A stretch of DNA of 64,000 nt from Phycisphaerae bacterium (GTDB lineage: Bacteria; Planctomycetota; Phycisphaerae; Sedimentisphaerales; Anaerobacaceae), in the NCBI GenBank assembly GCA_028714255.1, contig JAQTMR010000006.1, forward strand, positions 62,001-126,000, written 5' to 3'. Position numbers and translations under genes: made by a program. Shown here piece after piece: positions 1 to 8,857 of the stretch. Position 1 is the stretch's first letter; every line of letters starts with the position of its first letter. The notes beneath the pieces were generated by a model. It made no database searches. It was given only the letters and a program-made list of their open reading frames with translations, and was not told the origin of the DNA.

Positions 1-2
1 CC

Positions 3-278
3 TTCGAGATGGTGACAATCAGCGGCGATACGCCGAGTAAAAAGACAAACGTATTGAAGTTCCTGAAAGACAAACAGGTCTCCTGCAAAAATTACTTGTT
101 TAGCTCTGATGATAAAACCGGGCTCGGAGAGGCTTTGGGCGAGGATTGGCATGGCGGCATCCCTTATACGGTCATCATCAAGCCCGGCGGTGAGATTTTG
201 TATCGCCATACCGGAGCCATAGACCCGCTCGAAGTCAAGAAGGTCATTGTTGACTATTTGGGAAGATACTATTTTTAA
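3..278 (+). CDS. Thioredoxin-like/redoxin protein, C-terminal part (5' end outside the window)
   Basis: The frame is open to the window edge (codons ttc gag before the first ATG at 9), so this is probably the C-terminal end of a longer gene. The visible residues run from MVTISGDTPS to DYLGRYYF. The segment GIPYTVIIKPGGEILYRHTGAID has the cis-proline strand and glycine turn typical of the C-terminal half of TlpA/AhpC-type thioredoxin folds. The CxxC region, if present, would lie upstream of the window, so redox activity cannot be judged. The family call is inference from the fold pattern. Confidence 0.6.
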   Translation, partial: FEMVTISGDTPSKKTNVLKFLKDKQVSCKNYLFSSDDKTGLGEALGEDWHGGIPYTVIIKPGGEILYRHTGAIDPLEVKKVIVDYLGRYYF

Positions 279-886
279 CCGCATACCATAAATCCTTCGA
301 CTCCTTCGATTGCATTCAGGACAGGTACGCTCAGGATAAATTGGGTTCGTTTGGGTTTGTTTTAACCAAGTGTCCAATGTTGTTTTTTCGTTGCAATTCA
401 TTGTTACTGCTAATGTTGCAAGCATTTGACTTTTTTTAAAATTGGGTTTGTTTTGCATAATTTAGTTGTTTTAATTGATTCATTTTTAGCCACAGAGTTC
501 ACAGAGAACACAGAGTAAATAGTTAGAAGTAAAATTGTGTTTTGGTTTTTCATAGCATTTCGTAAAAAGACCTCCTCCTTAGTAAGGCGGACTTGCGCAA
601 ATGGAGCGAAAATTGTGCCCGTCTTCGCCAAGGTCTGCGCTACGCTCCGAGGTGCAGCGTTGGTTAAGTCGTTGCGATTAAAGAAACAAAAAAATTTTGA
701 AATTAGCCGTTTTTGGTTTCGGGTAGCTGCGATTTTGATTGAAGTTTAAACCGTGGATTACGTGGGAAAATTTGGCGTTGTAAAAGAATGTGGTTTGGGT
801 AGAATTATACATAACAAGAAAAAAAGGCATTATGGCAGGTTAAAAATGGTGGCTGTCCCTATTTATCTACCATTGTCTAGATAAAG
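279..886. other. Intergenic stretch with degenerate dispersed repeats
   Basis: No convincing gene is seen. The stretch contains three short repeat types that recur elsewhere in the window. A TTCGAC...CTCAGGACAGG...GCTCAGGA element lies near 297-335. A GCCACAGAGTTCACAGAGAAC element lies at about 489-515. A GTCTTCGCCAAGGTCTGCGC element lies near 620-655. Open frames across it mostly translate these repeats. Confidence 0.6.
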
Positions 887-1909
887 ATGAAAACAGATAT
901 ATTTAAGAAACCCTCGATTATAAAAAATAAAGAAGGCAAATGGGAGTACACAAAATTACCTAAAGGTATTGTTCCTATTTACAAGGATTTATTTATAGAT
1001 TATCTAAATGCCTTTGATCCATTATTTGAAAGAGCGAAAGATACCTGTGAGTTTGAATTTATATTAACTTTACTTAGAGTAGGAGGGTGCTCAGGGCCTG
1101 GCTGGGATCCCTTCGAAAGCAGCCAACAAATTTTCAAAAGTGTTTCTTACTTAGAGAAAAAGATCAAAGATTTCTACCTGTCTCGTCACCTTAATTTGCT
1201 TCTATATGCTCATATAGTTGAGGCATCAGCACCATATGAAATATTGGCGAATTTGATTTGTATTTGTGAGGGGGAACGTTTTTGCATTGATAATTTCCCC
1301 GACCACCAAGGTAAAAATAACTATCTAAGACCTCAAACACCCTCTGAAAAGATTAGAACGTTAGATTTAATGGCATCAAGAATTAATATGGGTAACTCTA
1401 TTTATCCTTTAAAAGATGTATTTGACCGTGATTTAAGAAATGCTGTTTTTCACTCCGATTATTCATTATACGAAGGTGAAGTTAGGATTAAAAAACCGCT
1501 AAAGTCATATTCTAATCACGAAATTACGAAGATAATGAACAAAGGTTTAGCATATTTCAATGCTCTTTTAACGCTTTTTTTGGGTAACATTCGTTCCTAC
1601 GATAAACCTAAGATAGTTCCAGTGCATAAAGATTTTGGCGGTCATCCAGAGGAAAAGGCTATAACCATAATCAGAAAAAACTATGGATTGGCTGGCATTA
1701 AAGATAACTGGACTTTAGAACAATTGGGAAAAGGGTATATTCCCTTCAGGATAGGAAACTTTTATTCTTACGAAACAAAACTGTTGGACAAAGACCCTCT
1801 TCTTGCAACATTACCCCCGAACAAGATCGATAGGATAAATACTATTTTAAAAACATTACCCAAATTTCTAAGTAAATATATTGTAAAAAAATTACAAAGT
1901 AAGGTATAG
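887..1909 (+). CDS. Hypothetical protein, 340 aa, with HEPN-type motif
   Basis: I do not recognise the family with certainty. The protein is soluble (no signal peptide or membrane span) and rich in Lys, Asn, Ile and Phe. Residues 184-189 read RNAVFH, which fits the R-N-x3-H form of the catalytic motif of HEPN RNases and lies in a DLRNAVFHSDYSLYEG context common to HEPN-like proteins of unknown function. The gene is clearly more AT-rich than its neighbours and stands alone between repeat-bearing DNA and the metal permease gene, which suggests lateral acquisition. No partner toxin or antitoxin gene is adjacent. A role as an RNase in defence or stress is inference; the motif is short and could be coincidental. 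Confidence 0.6.
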   Translation: MKTDIFKKPSIIKNKEGKWEYTKLPKGIVPIYKDLFIDYLNAFDPLFERAKDTCEFEFILTLLRVGGCSGPGWDPFESSQQIFKSVSYLEKKIKDFYLSRHLNLLLYAHIVEASAPYEILANLICICEGERFCIDNFPDHQGKNNYLRPQTPSEKIRTLDLMASRINMGNSIYPLKDVFDRDLRNAVFHSDYSLYEGEVRIKKPLKSYSNHEITKIMNKGLAYFNALLTLFLGNIRSYDKPKIVPVHKDFGGHPEEKAITIIRKNYGLAGIKDNWTLEQLGKGYIPFRIGNFYSYETKLLDKDPLLATLPPNKIDRINTILKTLPKFLSKYIVKKLQSKV

Positions 1910-2030
1910 CGAGGTCGAGCGAACACGCAGAGTCTGCCCCCTACGTTCTGAATTTTGCGGGCATTTTTGTTAGGTTATTGCGATTTTACCGCTTTTATAA
2001 TAGACTATTCGTCTTTCGGAGAAGTTGATT

Positions 2031-2744
2031 ATGACAACGGAACTGAAGGTTCTTATTATTACCGCCGCCTCGATAGGCTTTTCCCATACGCTTTTCGGGC
2101 CTGACCATTATCTGCCCTTTATTATGATGTCGTGGGCGCGAAAATGGTCGGCTTTGAAAACCGCTATAATAACTTTCCTGTGCGGCATAGGGCACATAGG
2201 CAGTTCCGTAGTGCTTGGTCTGGTGGGCGTCGCTCTTGGGCTGGCAGTCAATAAGCTGGAGGTCTTCGAATCGGTGCGCGGCAACATAGCAGCTTGGCTG
2301 CTTATCGCATTCGGGCTGGTATATTTCGTTTGGGGACTTCGCCGGGCATACCAGAACAAGTCCCACGTGCATAGTCACATCCACATAGCCGAGGGCGCAC
2401 ACGAGCATCCGCACGACCATCATCGAGAGCACGCTCACGTTCATGATAACAAGGCTAATCCGAGCATCACGCCATGGGTGCTGTTTACGATTTTTGTTTT
2501 CGGGCCTTGTGAACCCTTGATACCGATTCTAATGTATCCCGCCGCGAAGAACAGCTGGTTCGGCCTGGTCGTGGTGACAGCCGTGTTCGGGGCAGTGACA
2601 ATCGGCACGATGTTAGGCGTGGTTATGCTCGCCAGAGCGGGAGTGAACTTCGCTCAATTAAACCGTATGGAGCGTTTTTCTCACGCCATAGCGGGAGCGA
2701 CGATATGCCTTTGCGGACTGGCTATCCAGTTTTTGGGGCTGTGA
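2031..2744 (+). CDS. NicO/UreH-like metal permease with His-rich loop
   Basis: Multi-pass membrane protein of about 237 aa. The first membrane segment carries GFSHTLFGPDHYLPF, matching the H-x-L-x-GPDH signature of NicO/UreH/RcnA-type nickel-cobalt permeases. Between the third and fourth spans lies a cytoplasmic loop with more than a dozen His (HVHSHIHIAEGAHEHPHDHH...), a typical nickel or zinc binding segment. A second FGPCEPLIPILMYPA motif opens the C-terminal half, as in UreH/SafE-like proteins. The ATG at 2031 is preferred over an in-frame TTG six bases upstream because CGGAG lies about ten bases before it. The family transports Ni or Co; direction is uncertain. NikR is encoded 8 kb away and a Zn-type ABC operon next door. 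Confidence 0.75.
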   Translation: MTTELKVLIITAASIGFSHTLFGPDHYLPFIMMSWARKWSALKTAIITFLCGIGHIGSSVVLGLVGVALGLAVNKLEVFESVRGNIAAWLLIAFGLVYFVWGLRRAYQNKSHVHSHIHIAEGAHEHPHDHHREHAHVHDNKANPSITPWVLFTIFVFGPCEPLIPILMYPAAKNSWFGLVVVTAVFGAVTIGTMLGVVMLARAGVNFAQLNRMERFSHAIAGATICLCGLAIQFLGL

Positions 2745-2762
2745 GCGCATAACTCACTAAAA

Positions 2763-3095
2763 TTATTCTATCGGCGTTACACAATAGATGTAAACAAGAG
2801 GTTCGGCTCCAGTATTTTTGACATTATGAATGGTGTGAGGAGGTATATAGGATACCTTGCCCAGGCCGACTTCGAATGGGGATTCCTGTTCGCCAATCAG
2901 GGCGGTTCCCTTGCCGGACAGGAAAACAAGCATTTCTTCGTGCTGTTCGGTGCTGTGCCTGCCGCAGGTTTCGCCCGGCTTTAAATATACTCTGCCGGCG
3001 CGCATTCCGCAGGTCTGCGGCCTGCCGGGTAAAAGCTGCTGATATTCAGTTGTATCGTTCAAATCCATAATACAAATCTTTTTTTCTGATGACAT
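2763..3095 (-). CDS. Small cupin-domain protein
   Basis: A 110-residue single-domain cupin. The first cupin motif is seen as RHSTEQHEEMLVFLSGKG, with the His, His and Glu ligands. The second is IPPHTIHNVKNTG, with the last His. These residues normally bind one divalent metal in a small beta-barrel. No signal peptide is seen, so it should be cytosolic. It is the last gene of a four-gene minus-strand operon behind the znuB-like gene, with a 20-base gap. That placement suggests a link to metal supply, perhaps as a metal-dependent enzyme or sensor; the substrate cannot be told from sequence. Confidence 0.7.
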   Translation of the reverse strand: MSSEKKICIMDLNDTTEYQQLLPGRPQTCGMRAGRVYLKPGETCGRHSTEQHEEMLVFLSGKGTALIGEQESPFEVGLGKVSYIPPHTIHNVKNTGAEPLVYIYCVTPIE

Positions 3096-3115
3096 TATAA
3101 AACCTCACTTCCAAA

Positions 3116-3922
3116 TTAATCTTCTTTACCGGCGATATGCCTGTATATCGCGGCGATGGCGAATATGGCAGAGCTGACTATAACAACACATGCTCCGGTT
3201 GGCAATTTTTTAGAGTAGAAAGAAATCAAAAAGCCGATGACGGTACTCAGCATTCCGAGTAAAGTCGCGGTAAGAACCACGGACTTGTGTCCCCGGCATA
3301 TTTGATACGCCGCGGCAGCGGGATTGGTAATCAAGCTGAAAATCATTAACCCCCCTATCATTTTCAGATTAACTGACAGCGTTAGTCCGCACAGGGCCAG
3401 GAACAGACAATAAACAAAGCTTTCGTGCACACCCGTCGCCGCGGCAATTGACCGGCTGAACAAAAGCACTTTCATCTCTTTGTTGAAAACGATGGTGAAA
3501 GCCGCAAGGGTCAAGGCCATGACTGTGATAATAACGGCGGTTCTCTGCCGAACGAAAAGTATGCTGCCCCAAAGCAGACCGAGAACTTCGGACCGGCTGT
3601 CCTGCACCAGGCCCATACCGAGAAAGGTAAGGCCCAGCATAAGCGAAAAAAGTATTGCCAGTCCCACGTTGGTATCGAGCCTGGATTTTTCCGGGCGAAT
3701 CGCAGCCAGGCTCATCGAAGTTATTACCGAAGCTGCAACGGCTCCCCATATCGGGTTTTCGATACCGAGCAGACTGGCAAAAATAATTCCAGCCATCGCA
3801 GCGTGTGAAATACAAGTACCTATAAAAGGCATTCGCATACCAACAATGTACACTCCCAGCAGTCCCGTGCTGGCGCCGGCAACGGCGCCGGCGAACATTA
3901 CTAAATAGAAAAACGAATCCAT
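3116..3922 (-). CDS. Zn/Mn-type ABC transporter permease (ZnuB family)
   Basis: A 268-residue integral membrane protein with about eight hydrophobic spans. It has the ABC-3 family features: an early GLLGVYIVGMRMPFIGTCISHAAMAGI segment and a late MIGGLMIFSLITNPAAAAYQ coupling-helix region. It should form the membrane channel for zinc or manganese import with the ATPase encoded 12 bases upstream and the binding protein before that. Gene order on the minus strand is binding protein, ATPase, permease, cupin. The metal cannot be assigned from the permease alone. Confidence 0.85.
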   Translation of the reverse strand: MDSFFYLVMFAGAVAGASTGLLGVYIVGMRMPFIGTCISHAAMAGIIFASLLGIENPIWGAVAASVITSMSLAAIRPEKSRLDTNVGLAILFSLMLGLTFLGMGLVQDSRSEVLGLLWGSILFVRQRTAVIITVMALTLAAFTIVFNKEMKVLLFSRSIAAATGVHESFVYCLFLALCGLTLSVNLKMIGGLMIFSLITNPAAAAYQICRGHKSVVLTATLLGMLSTVIGFLISFYSKKLPTGACVVIVSSAIFAIAAIYRHIAGKED

Positions 3923-3934
3923 ACTATAAACATC

Positions 3935-4732
3935 TCATACTTTACTTTTAATGGCGGTGTATTTCCGCCCTGCGACCTCGACCGTTTCGACGGGGCATTG
4001 ATAGGCAATCTCAAGCGCATCTGATGCGAAGACCTCCTCGGCGGGGCCATCGGCAAGGATTTTGCCCTGGTGAAGGAGAACGATTCTGCCGCAACTTCGA
4101 GGCAGCAGATTCGTTTCATGAGAAACCATTAGAATCGTAATATTCGTCTGCTGATACAGGTCGTCTATAATATCTGTAATCTGGTATTTCCAGTTGAAGT
4201 CAAGGTTCGAGCCCGGCTCGTCGAGCATCAGTATCGCCGGGTTCTGAACCATCGCCCTTGCGATAAGGACTTTTTGCTGCTCGCCTCCGGAAAGACTTCT
4301 GAAAGTTTGGTTTCGCCGATTAGTCAGGCCGAGTTTGTCAATCCAATGGTCAACATATTCGTAATCCTGCCGGCGAAGCGGCGAAAGTAACGCTCTTACG
4401 CTTATGCGGCCCATAGCCACGACTTCGCGCAGTGTAAATGGTAATTCGGAATTGTACTCGGCGGCCTGCGGAATATAGCCTATGCGCTTTCGCAGGTTCG
4501 CTCTTTTCCAGGGGCCAAGCACAGCTAAATTCGTATCGTCAAATTCTACCGAGCCCTGGTTCGGTTTTATCAGGCCGCAGCAAACTTTCAGAAGTGTTGT
4601 TTTGCCTGCGCCGTTTGTCCCGATTATGCCTGCGAACGTTCCGGGAGGGATTTGCAGATTATCGATATGGAGAATGGTACGACCGCTGCGTTTTATTTTT
4701 ACATTCGAGAGACTTAACCGGCTGCTCATCAT
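3935..4732 (-). CDS. Zn/Mn-type ABC transporter ATPase (ZnuC family)
   Basis: A 265-residue ABC ATPase. The Walker A motif is GTNGAGKTT (about residues 38-46), the signature is LSGGEQQK, Walker B with the catalytic Glu is ILMLDEPGS, and the H-loop is MVSHE. The start codon overlaps the stop of the substrate-binding protein gene (TAATG), implying translational coupling. It powers metal import together with the permease that follows. The family (ZnuC/MntA-type) is secure; the metal is inferred from the operon. Confidence 0.9.
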   Translation of the reverse strand: MMSSRLSLSNVKIKRSGRTILHIDNLQIPPGTFAGIIGTNGAGKTTLLKVCCGLIKPNQGSVEFDDTNLAVLGPWKRANLRKRIGYIPQAAEYNSELPFTLREVVAMGRISVRALLSPLRRQDYEYVDHWIDKLGLTNRRNQTFRSLSGGEQQKVLIARAMVQNPAILMLDEPGSNLDFNWKYQITDIIDDLYQQTNITILMVSHETNLLPRSCGRIVLLHQGKILADGPAEEVFASDALEIAYQCPVETVEVAGRKYTAIKSKV

Positions 4733-5571
4733 TATTTCCCCGCCGTTTCAAGAAGTGCCAGTACGTTTGCCCGCAGAAGATCATCAAAGCCGTTTTTATC
4801 GCCGGCGGCATTGGGGAAATTACTGAAGACCACGACTTTAGCACCCAGCCTTTCAGCCAGGGCATCGGCAAGGGCGGTGCCTTCCTGCTTGTTGGCTATG
4901 ACAAATCTTACATTTCGGCCTTTAGATTTTTGGATGCAATCGTTAATATTGGAAATCGTTTCGATGTCACTGCCCGCAAACTCCGCTATCGTCTCCAGTC
5001 CGAGCCAATTGCAGAAATGCAACTGATGGACCGAGGCGAGAACTCCGGCACGCTCCATGCTCGCCTGTTTTATCTTCGCAGAAAGTTCGTTAGTCAAATT
5101 TTCCAATCGCTTTTCTATTTGCTTTAGTCTTAGTTCGTATTCGGCCCGTTCCTGTGGGTATTCCGATGAAAGGATGCCGCAAACTTTCCGGCAGGCGGCA
5201 AGATAAGTTTCAGGCACGCACAAACCCGGCAAGGCAGGGACAGGAGCTATTTTCAGCCCTTTGTCTTTCATTCGCGAGAGAGATCCATCGATGCCCTGCT
5301 GAAAATCGAACCGCAGCAGGAGTCTGCATTCGCAAAGCTTGTTCACCTGCCCCGGCGAGATATCGAAATGGCCCGGACACATACCCGGCGGCGTCAAACA
5401 GAAAACATTTTTTTGACAATTACAAAGGTCGTTAACCACACAGTGTAAATACGAATTGGTTACCGCTATTTCGGGCTGAACCCGGTCGGCGGCGGTATCT
5501 TTACAGCCGGTCAGGATACAACCAATAGCAATCGAAAATATTAATATGCGAATCAAATTTGTATTTTGCAT
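4732..5571 (-). CDS. Metal ABC transporter substrate-binding lipoprotein (ZnuA-like)
   Basis: The predicted 279-aa protein begins MQNTNLIRILIF and has a lipobox ILTGC at about residues 18-22, so it should be a lipid-anchored binding protein. Candidate metal ligands are in PGMCPGHFDISPG and SVHQLHFCNWLG. The ATG at 5571 is preferred over an upstream in-frame TTG at 5598, because the extra residues would spoil the signal peptide. It is oddly rich in Cys in its first third (CVVNDLCNCQ...CLTPPGMCPGH...CEC), unlike ordinary ZnuA proteins, which may mean a thiolate-rich site or disulfides. It is coupled to the ATPase gene by a stop-start overlap. Confidence 0.75.
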   Translation of the reverse strand: MQNTNLIRILIFSIAIGCILTGCKDTAADRVQPEIAVTNSYLHCVVNDLCNCQKNVFCLTPPGMCPGHFDISPGQVNKLCECRLLLRFDFQQGIDGSLSRMKDKGLKIAPVPALPGLCVPETYLAACRKVCGILSSEYPQERAEYELRLKQIEKRLENLTNELSAKIKQASMERAGVLASVHQLHFCNWLGLETIAEFAGSDIETISNINDCIQKSKGRNVRFVIANKQEGTALADALAERLGAKVVVFSNFPNAAGDKNGFDDLLRANVLALLETAGK

Positions 5572-5578
5572 TTTATTA

Positions 5579-5737
5579 TTAATTCTCGAACGAACCAATA
5601 TGTTTACCGTTTTTGAGGCGCATTCTGACTATGATGCCCTTTCGCTTTTTGCTGTCATACCATGTCTGCTTAGGGACAGGATAGTGATTCCTTTTCATCT
5701 CATATTCATTAAACTGCGGGCCTATACTGTAAACCAT
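5579..5737 (-). pseudogene. C-terminal remnant of a second pseudopilin-like gene
   Basis: Read on the minus strand, a 52-codon stretch encodes MVYSIGPQFNEYE...KRNHYPVPKQTWYDSKKRKG and ends IIVRMRLKNGKHIGSFEN-stop. It aligns along its whole length with the C-terminus of the intact pseudopilin at 8052-8771 (VFSVGPRFDE...YPVPKELWYTSDKRRG, then FIVRMELKKGTQIGSFGRSL). Upstream in this frame there are two stop codons and no pilin leader, and one adjacent frame preserves a KWF that matches RWV of the intact copy, suggesting a frameshift. It is most simply a truncated duplicate between the propeller gene and the zinc-transport operon. Confidence 0.65.
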
Positions 5738-5824
5738 TTATCAAGATTCCCAATATGTAGAAACAACACAGTGAATATACATCCACAACGAAAATTCCGA
5801 TATCTGCCAATATATAAACGTCGA

Positions 5825-7927
5825 TTAAGGCAATATTCCTCTCTCGCCTTCTTCGAGCCACATATATGCCATAACTGTGTAGTCTTTTAAGTCAACCTTG
5901 CTATCTTCGTATATATCTCCAACGGGATTTCCCTCTTGCTCAAGCCAGTGAAAAGCAAGTAACTTCAAATCTTCAAAATCAACTACACAATCACCTGTAA
6001 TATCAGCAATTGGCTCATCGAGACATCTGGGCACATAAAGTCCAACATCGTCAAAATATACCCAACCACTACCGCTGCCTAACGGCTCATTCCCATCGCC
6101 AAAACCGATAGTAAGCTTATTGACATCTGCCAAGTTCACACCGCCATTCTCGAAATCATGCAGTTCAATAGACCAGAATTGCCACGTTTCATTTTTCAGG
6201 TCATTCGGATTGCCATCATACAGAACTACTGCTTTGTTAGCGTTTGTGTCTTCTATAATCATATACATCTGCTCATTAGCATCGTTTCCTGAATCTCCAT
6301 AGAAGTATAGAGCTAATATTTTAACGCCGGTTTCGGTCCAATCCGCTGGTGGGTTGAAAAAACGCCACGTTTCAGAGACGTGTGGAGTGCTACTATTGTT
6401 GTATTTGACCTTTATTGATTGCATACCATTTGCAATTTCAGGATTTTGCATTAGCTGGACTTCGGCGGTTCCTTTTAACAAGCCTTCAGGATTAATCTTA
6501 TCAGCCCATTCTTGCCGCAAGGCCGAACTGTTAACATATGACTCAAAATCCTCCACAACAATATTTGGTTCTATCCTTGGGTCTAAATATTTAATCGTCA
6601 CATAGTCATCATAACTATGACCAGACAGGTAGATATTGCCTGAATTGTCAATAACCATATCTACAGTGGTTTGTGACACATCTTGACCATTGTAACATGT
6701 TGCCCATTGCAGGACACCTTCGGTATTATACTTAATGCTTATAAGACTGTGCAAGTCGGTGTAGTAGTAGTCACTATAACCACTAATATAGATACTCTGT
6801 TTATTATTTACAACTATAGCTGTAGGTACATCATAATCATAACTTCCCCTGCCATAGCGGGCTACCCAAAGCTGATTGCCATTGGCATCATATTTGATCG
6901 TTGCGCAGTCGTATCTATCACCTTCATCCTCCCAGCTCGCCCCAGTCACATAGACATCGCCAAAATCATCCAAGGCCAAGGCTGTGGCGAAATCTTGGTC
7001 ATTTGGGCCGTTGTAGCGTTTTACCCACAATTCATTACCATTCGAGTCATATTTAATTGTCGCATAGTCTGTATATGATTCACTGCCGCCATAGCTCTCA
7101 CCTGTAACATAGACATTGCCAAAATTGTCCACAGCTAAAGATGTAGCTCTATCACCTGAATTTCCTGGACCGTTATAGCATCTTACCCACAACTGATTGC
7201 CATTTGAGTCATACTTAATCGTTGTATAGTCAGGCGTAGAGGGTTCATATTGCTCGCATCTATAGCCAGTCACATAGACATTGCCAAAATCATCCACAGC
7301 CATATCCATAACATGATCATCTGAACCTCTTGCACCAGGACCATCGTAACATCTCATCCACAACTGGTTACCATTGGTATCATATTTAATCGTTATGCAG
7401 TCTGTATATCTATCAGCGGCATCACTATCACCAGCTACATATATATTACCTGAATTATCCACCGCCAAGGCTATAGCTCTATCATAGCCATTTCCAGAGC
7501 CATTGTAGCGTCTTACCCACAATTGGTTACCATTGGCATCATATTTAACCGTAGCATAATCCTCGTATGTATCGATACCGTGGCTGCCGCCGGTCACATA
7601 AACATTACCCGAGTCGTCTATAGTCACAGCCTCAGCCTCATCCCAGCTACATTCGTCTGCAGGGCCATCGTAGCGTCTTACCCATAACTGGTTGCCATTT
7701 TCATCATACTTAATTGTGGCATAGTCCTCGCAAGTATCAACGCCATATCCCCAACCAGTCACATAAATATTGCCGGTGCTGTCTATAGCCAAAGCCGTAG
7801 CCTCATCGTGGTGATTCCCCGGGCCATTGTAGGACGCTACCCACTGCTGCATCGGTGGTCCGGCCTGCGCTAAGGTCGAAAACAACACGGTAATACCAAA
7901 CTGCAAAAACAATCTGTAGCTTCTCAT
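5825..7927 (-). CDS. Secreted SBBP beta-propeller protein with dockerin-like tail
   Basis: A 700-residue secreted protein. An N-terminal signal peptide (RLFLQFGITVLFSTLAQA) is followed by eight SBBP-type repeats of about 50 residues with the pattern GN(I/V)YVTG...DYATIKYD.NGNQLWVRRY.G, which should form a beta-propeller. Residues from about 460 to 640 form a jelly-roll-like domain (EDFESY...WRFFNPPADWTETG...GWVYFDDVGLY) common on secreted proteins in Phycisphaerae. The C-terminus has a two-part EF-hand/dockerin-like module (ADITGDCVVDFEDLKLLAFHWL and DIYEDSKVDLKDYTVMAYMWL). GAGG precedes the ATG. The role is probably extracellular or surface attachment; no enzymatic motif is seen. The last two repeats are degenerate. 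Confidence 0.85.
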   Translation of the reverse strand: MRSYRLFLQFGITVLFSTLAQAGPPMQQWVASYNGPGNHHDEATALAIDSTGNIYVTGWGYGVDTCEDYATIKYDENGNQLWVRRYDGPADECSWDEAEAVTIDDSGNVYVTGGSHGIDTYEDYATVKYDANGNQLWVRRYNGSGNGYDRAIALAVDNSGNIYVAGDSDAADRYTDCITIKYDTNGNQLWMRCYDGPGARGSDDHVMDMAVDDFGNVYVTGYRCEQYEPSTPDYTTIKYDSNGNQLWVRCYNGPGNSGDRATSLAVDNFGNVYVTGESYGGSESYTDYATIKYDSNGNELWVKRYNGPNDQDFATALALDDFGDVYVTGASWEDEGDRYDCATIKYDANGNQLWVARYGRGSYDYDVPTAIVVNNKQSIYISGYSDYYYTDLHSLISIKYNTEGVLQWATCYNGQDVSQTTVDMVIDNSGNIYLSGHSYDDYVTIKYLDPRIEPNIVVEDFESYVNSSALRQEWADKINPEGLLKGTAEVQLMQNPEIANGMQSIKVKYNNSSTPHVSETWRFFNPPADWTETGVKILALYFYGDSGNDANEQMYMIIEDTNANKAVVLYDGNPNDLKNETWQFWSIELHDFENGGVNLADVNKLTIGFGDGNEPLGSGSGWVYFDDVGLYVPRCLDEPIADITGDCVVDFEDLKLLAFHWLEQEGNPVGDIYEDSKVDLKDYTVMAYMWLEEGERGILP

Positions 7928-8051
7928 AATTTATACCTCCACAAAAGTTTTCATTACTTTCTCATTTGGTTAACAGCACTATATTTTTATATGAATACAA
8001 GTGTGCTTCTGTCGTTAACAGAAACAAATATGATAAGTAATTTTTCAACAC

Positions 8052-8771
8052 TTATAAACTTCTCCCAAACGAACCGATTTGTGTTCCTTTTTTTAACTCC
8101 ATTCTTACAATAAAACCCCGTCGCTTATCAGAGGTATACCAAAGCTCTTTTGGCACAGGGTATCTGGCTTCAAAGTTTAATTTTTCTTCGAGCCACTGTT
8201 CATCAAACCTCGGACCTACGCTGAAAACCACCCATCTAACAGGCGAAATCAATGGAAACAAACTATGGTCTTCTGGGTAAAGCTTGCATTCGTCATCATT
8301 AGGGCGCCACTGACCTTCGCTAAGGCTAATGCTGCTGCTTGCGGGAAAATGGTTAGGTATCCATAGCTTTGACCATATCTTCTTATGGATTATGTCTCTA
8401 TCCTTTATGATTTCGCCGACGCTTCGGTATTTATAGGTATGGCCGCGGTTGAACCTGTCTTCCATTGTTGTCGACATAGCTTCTCCGTGAGACGTCGATG
8501 GCAGGTACCTGTTTGTAACCAGTACCTTCGGAAGCTGATATAAATGGCTGGCCAACGAGCCGCCGCTACAGTCCGCCTGTGTCGGGGGATACTTTTGGTT
8601 GTCATTGTAGTACAACTCCAGAGCAAGACCTATCTGACGAAGTTCGGTGTTGACAACAACTACTTTTGCCTGTTCTCTCGCCCGTGACATCGCCGGTATC
8701 AGTATTCCCATCAGCATCGCGATAATGAAGATAACAAACAGCAATTCAACTAATGTAAAAGCACGCTTCAT
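8052..8771 (-). CDS. Prepilin-type pseudopilin (type II secretion/type IV pilus-like)
   Basis: The start at 8771 gives MKRAFTLVELLFVIFIIAMLMGILIPAM, a short basic leader and the hydrophobic class III signal cleaved by prepilin peptidase, with Glu at position 5 of the mature protein. An in-frame ATG at 8789 and a further one at 8843 would add residues ahead of the leader and are less likely. The rest is a soluble globular head of about 200 residues with PPTQ and SVGPRFDE segments typical of planctomycete GspG/H-like proteins. Its C-terminus is duplicated as a remnant at 5579-5737. The exact substrate or pilus system is not encoded here. Confidence 0.8.
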   Translation of the reverse strand: MKRAFTLVELLFVIFIIAMLMGILIPAMSRAREQAKVVVVNTELRQIGLALELYYNDNQKYPPTQADCSGGSLASHLYQLPKVLVTNRYLPSTSHGEAMSTTMEDRFNRGHTYKYRSVGEIIKDRDIIHKKIWSKLWIPNHFPASSSISLSEGQWRPNDDECKLYPEDHSLFPLISPVRWVVFSVGPRFDEQWLEEKLNFEARYPVPKELWYTSDKRRGFIVRMELKKGTQIGSFGRSL

Positions 8772-8857
8772 TTGTAAAAATAAATCCATAGCCTTGGCGG
8801 CAGGACAACTATCAACCGCCCTGCCGCCCAAGTTTAACTCCATTAATTCAATCCGGC

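Noticed and set aside
537-749. 70-codon open frame in the first gap
   Set aside because: Its sequence is a repeat of the GTCTTCGCC type and there is no SD or similarity to proteins.
5546-5890. 114-codon plus-strand frame
   Set aside because: It is antisense to the pseudopilin remnant and the 3' end of the propeller gene and has no coding features.
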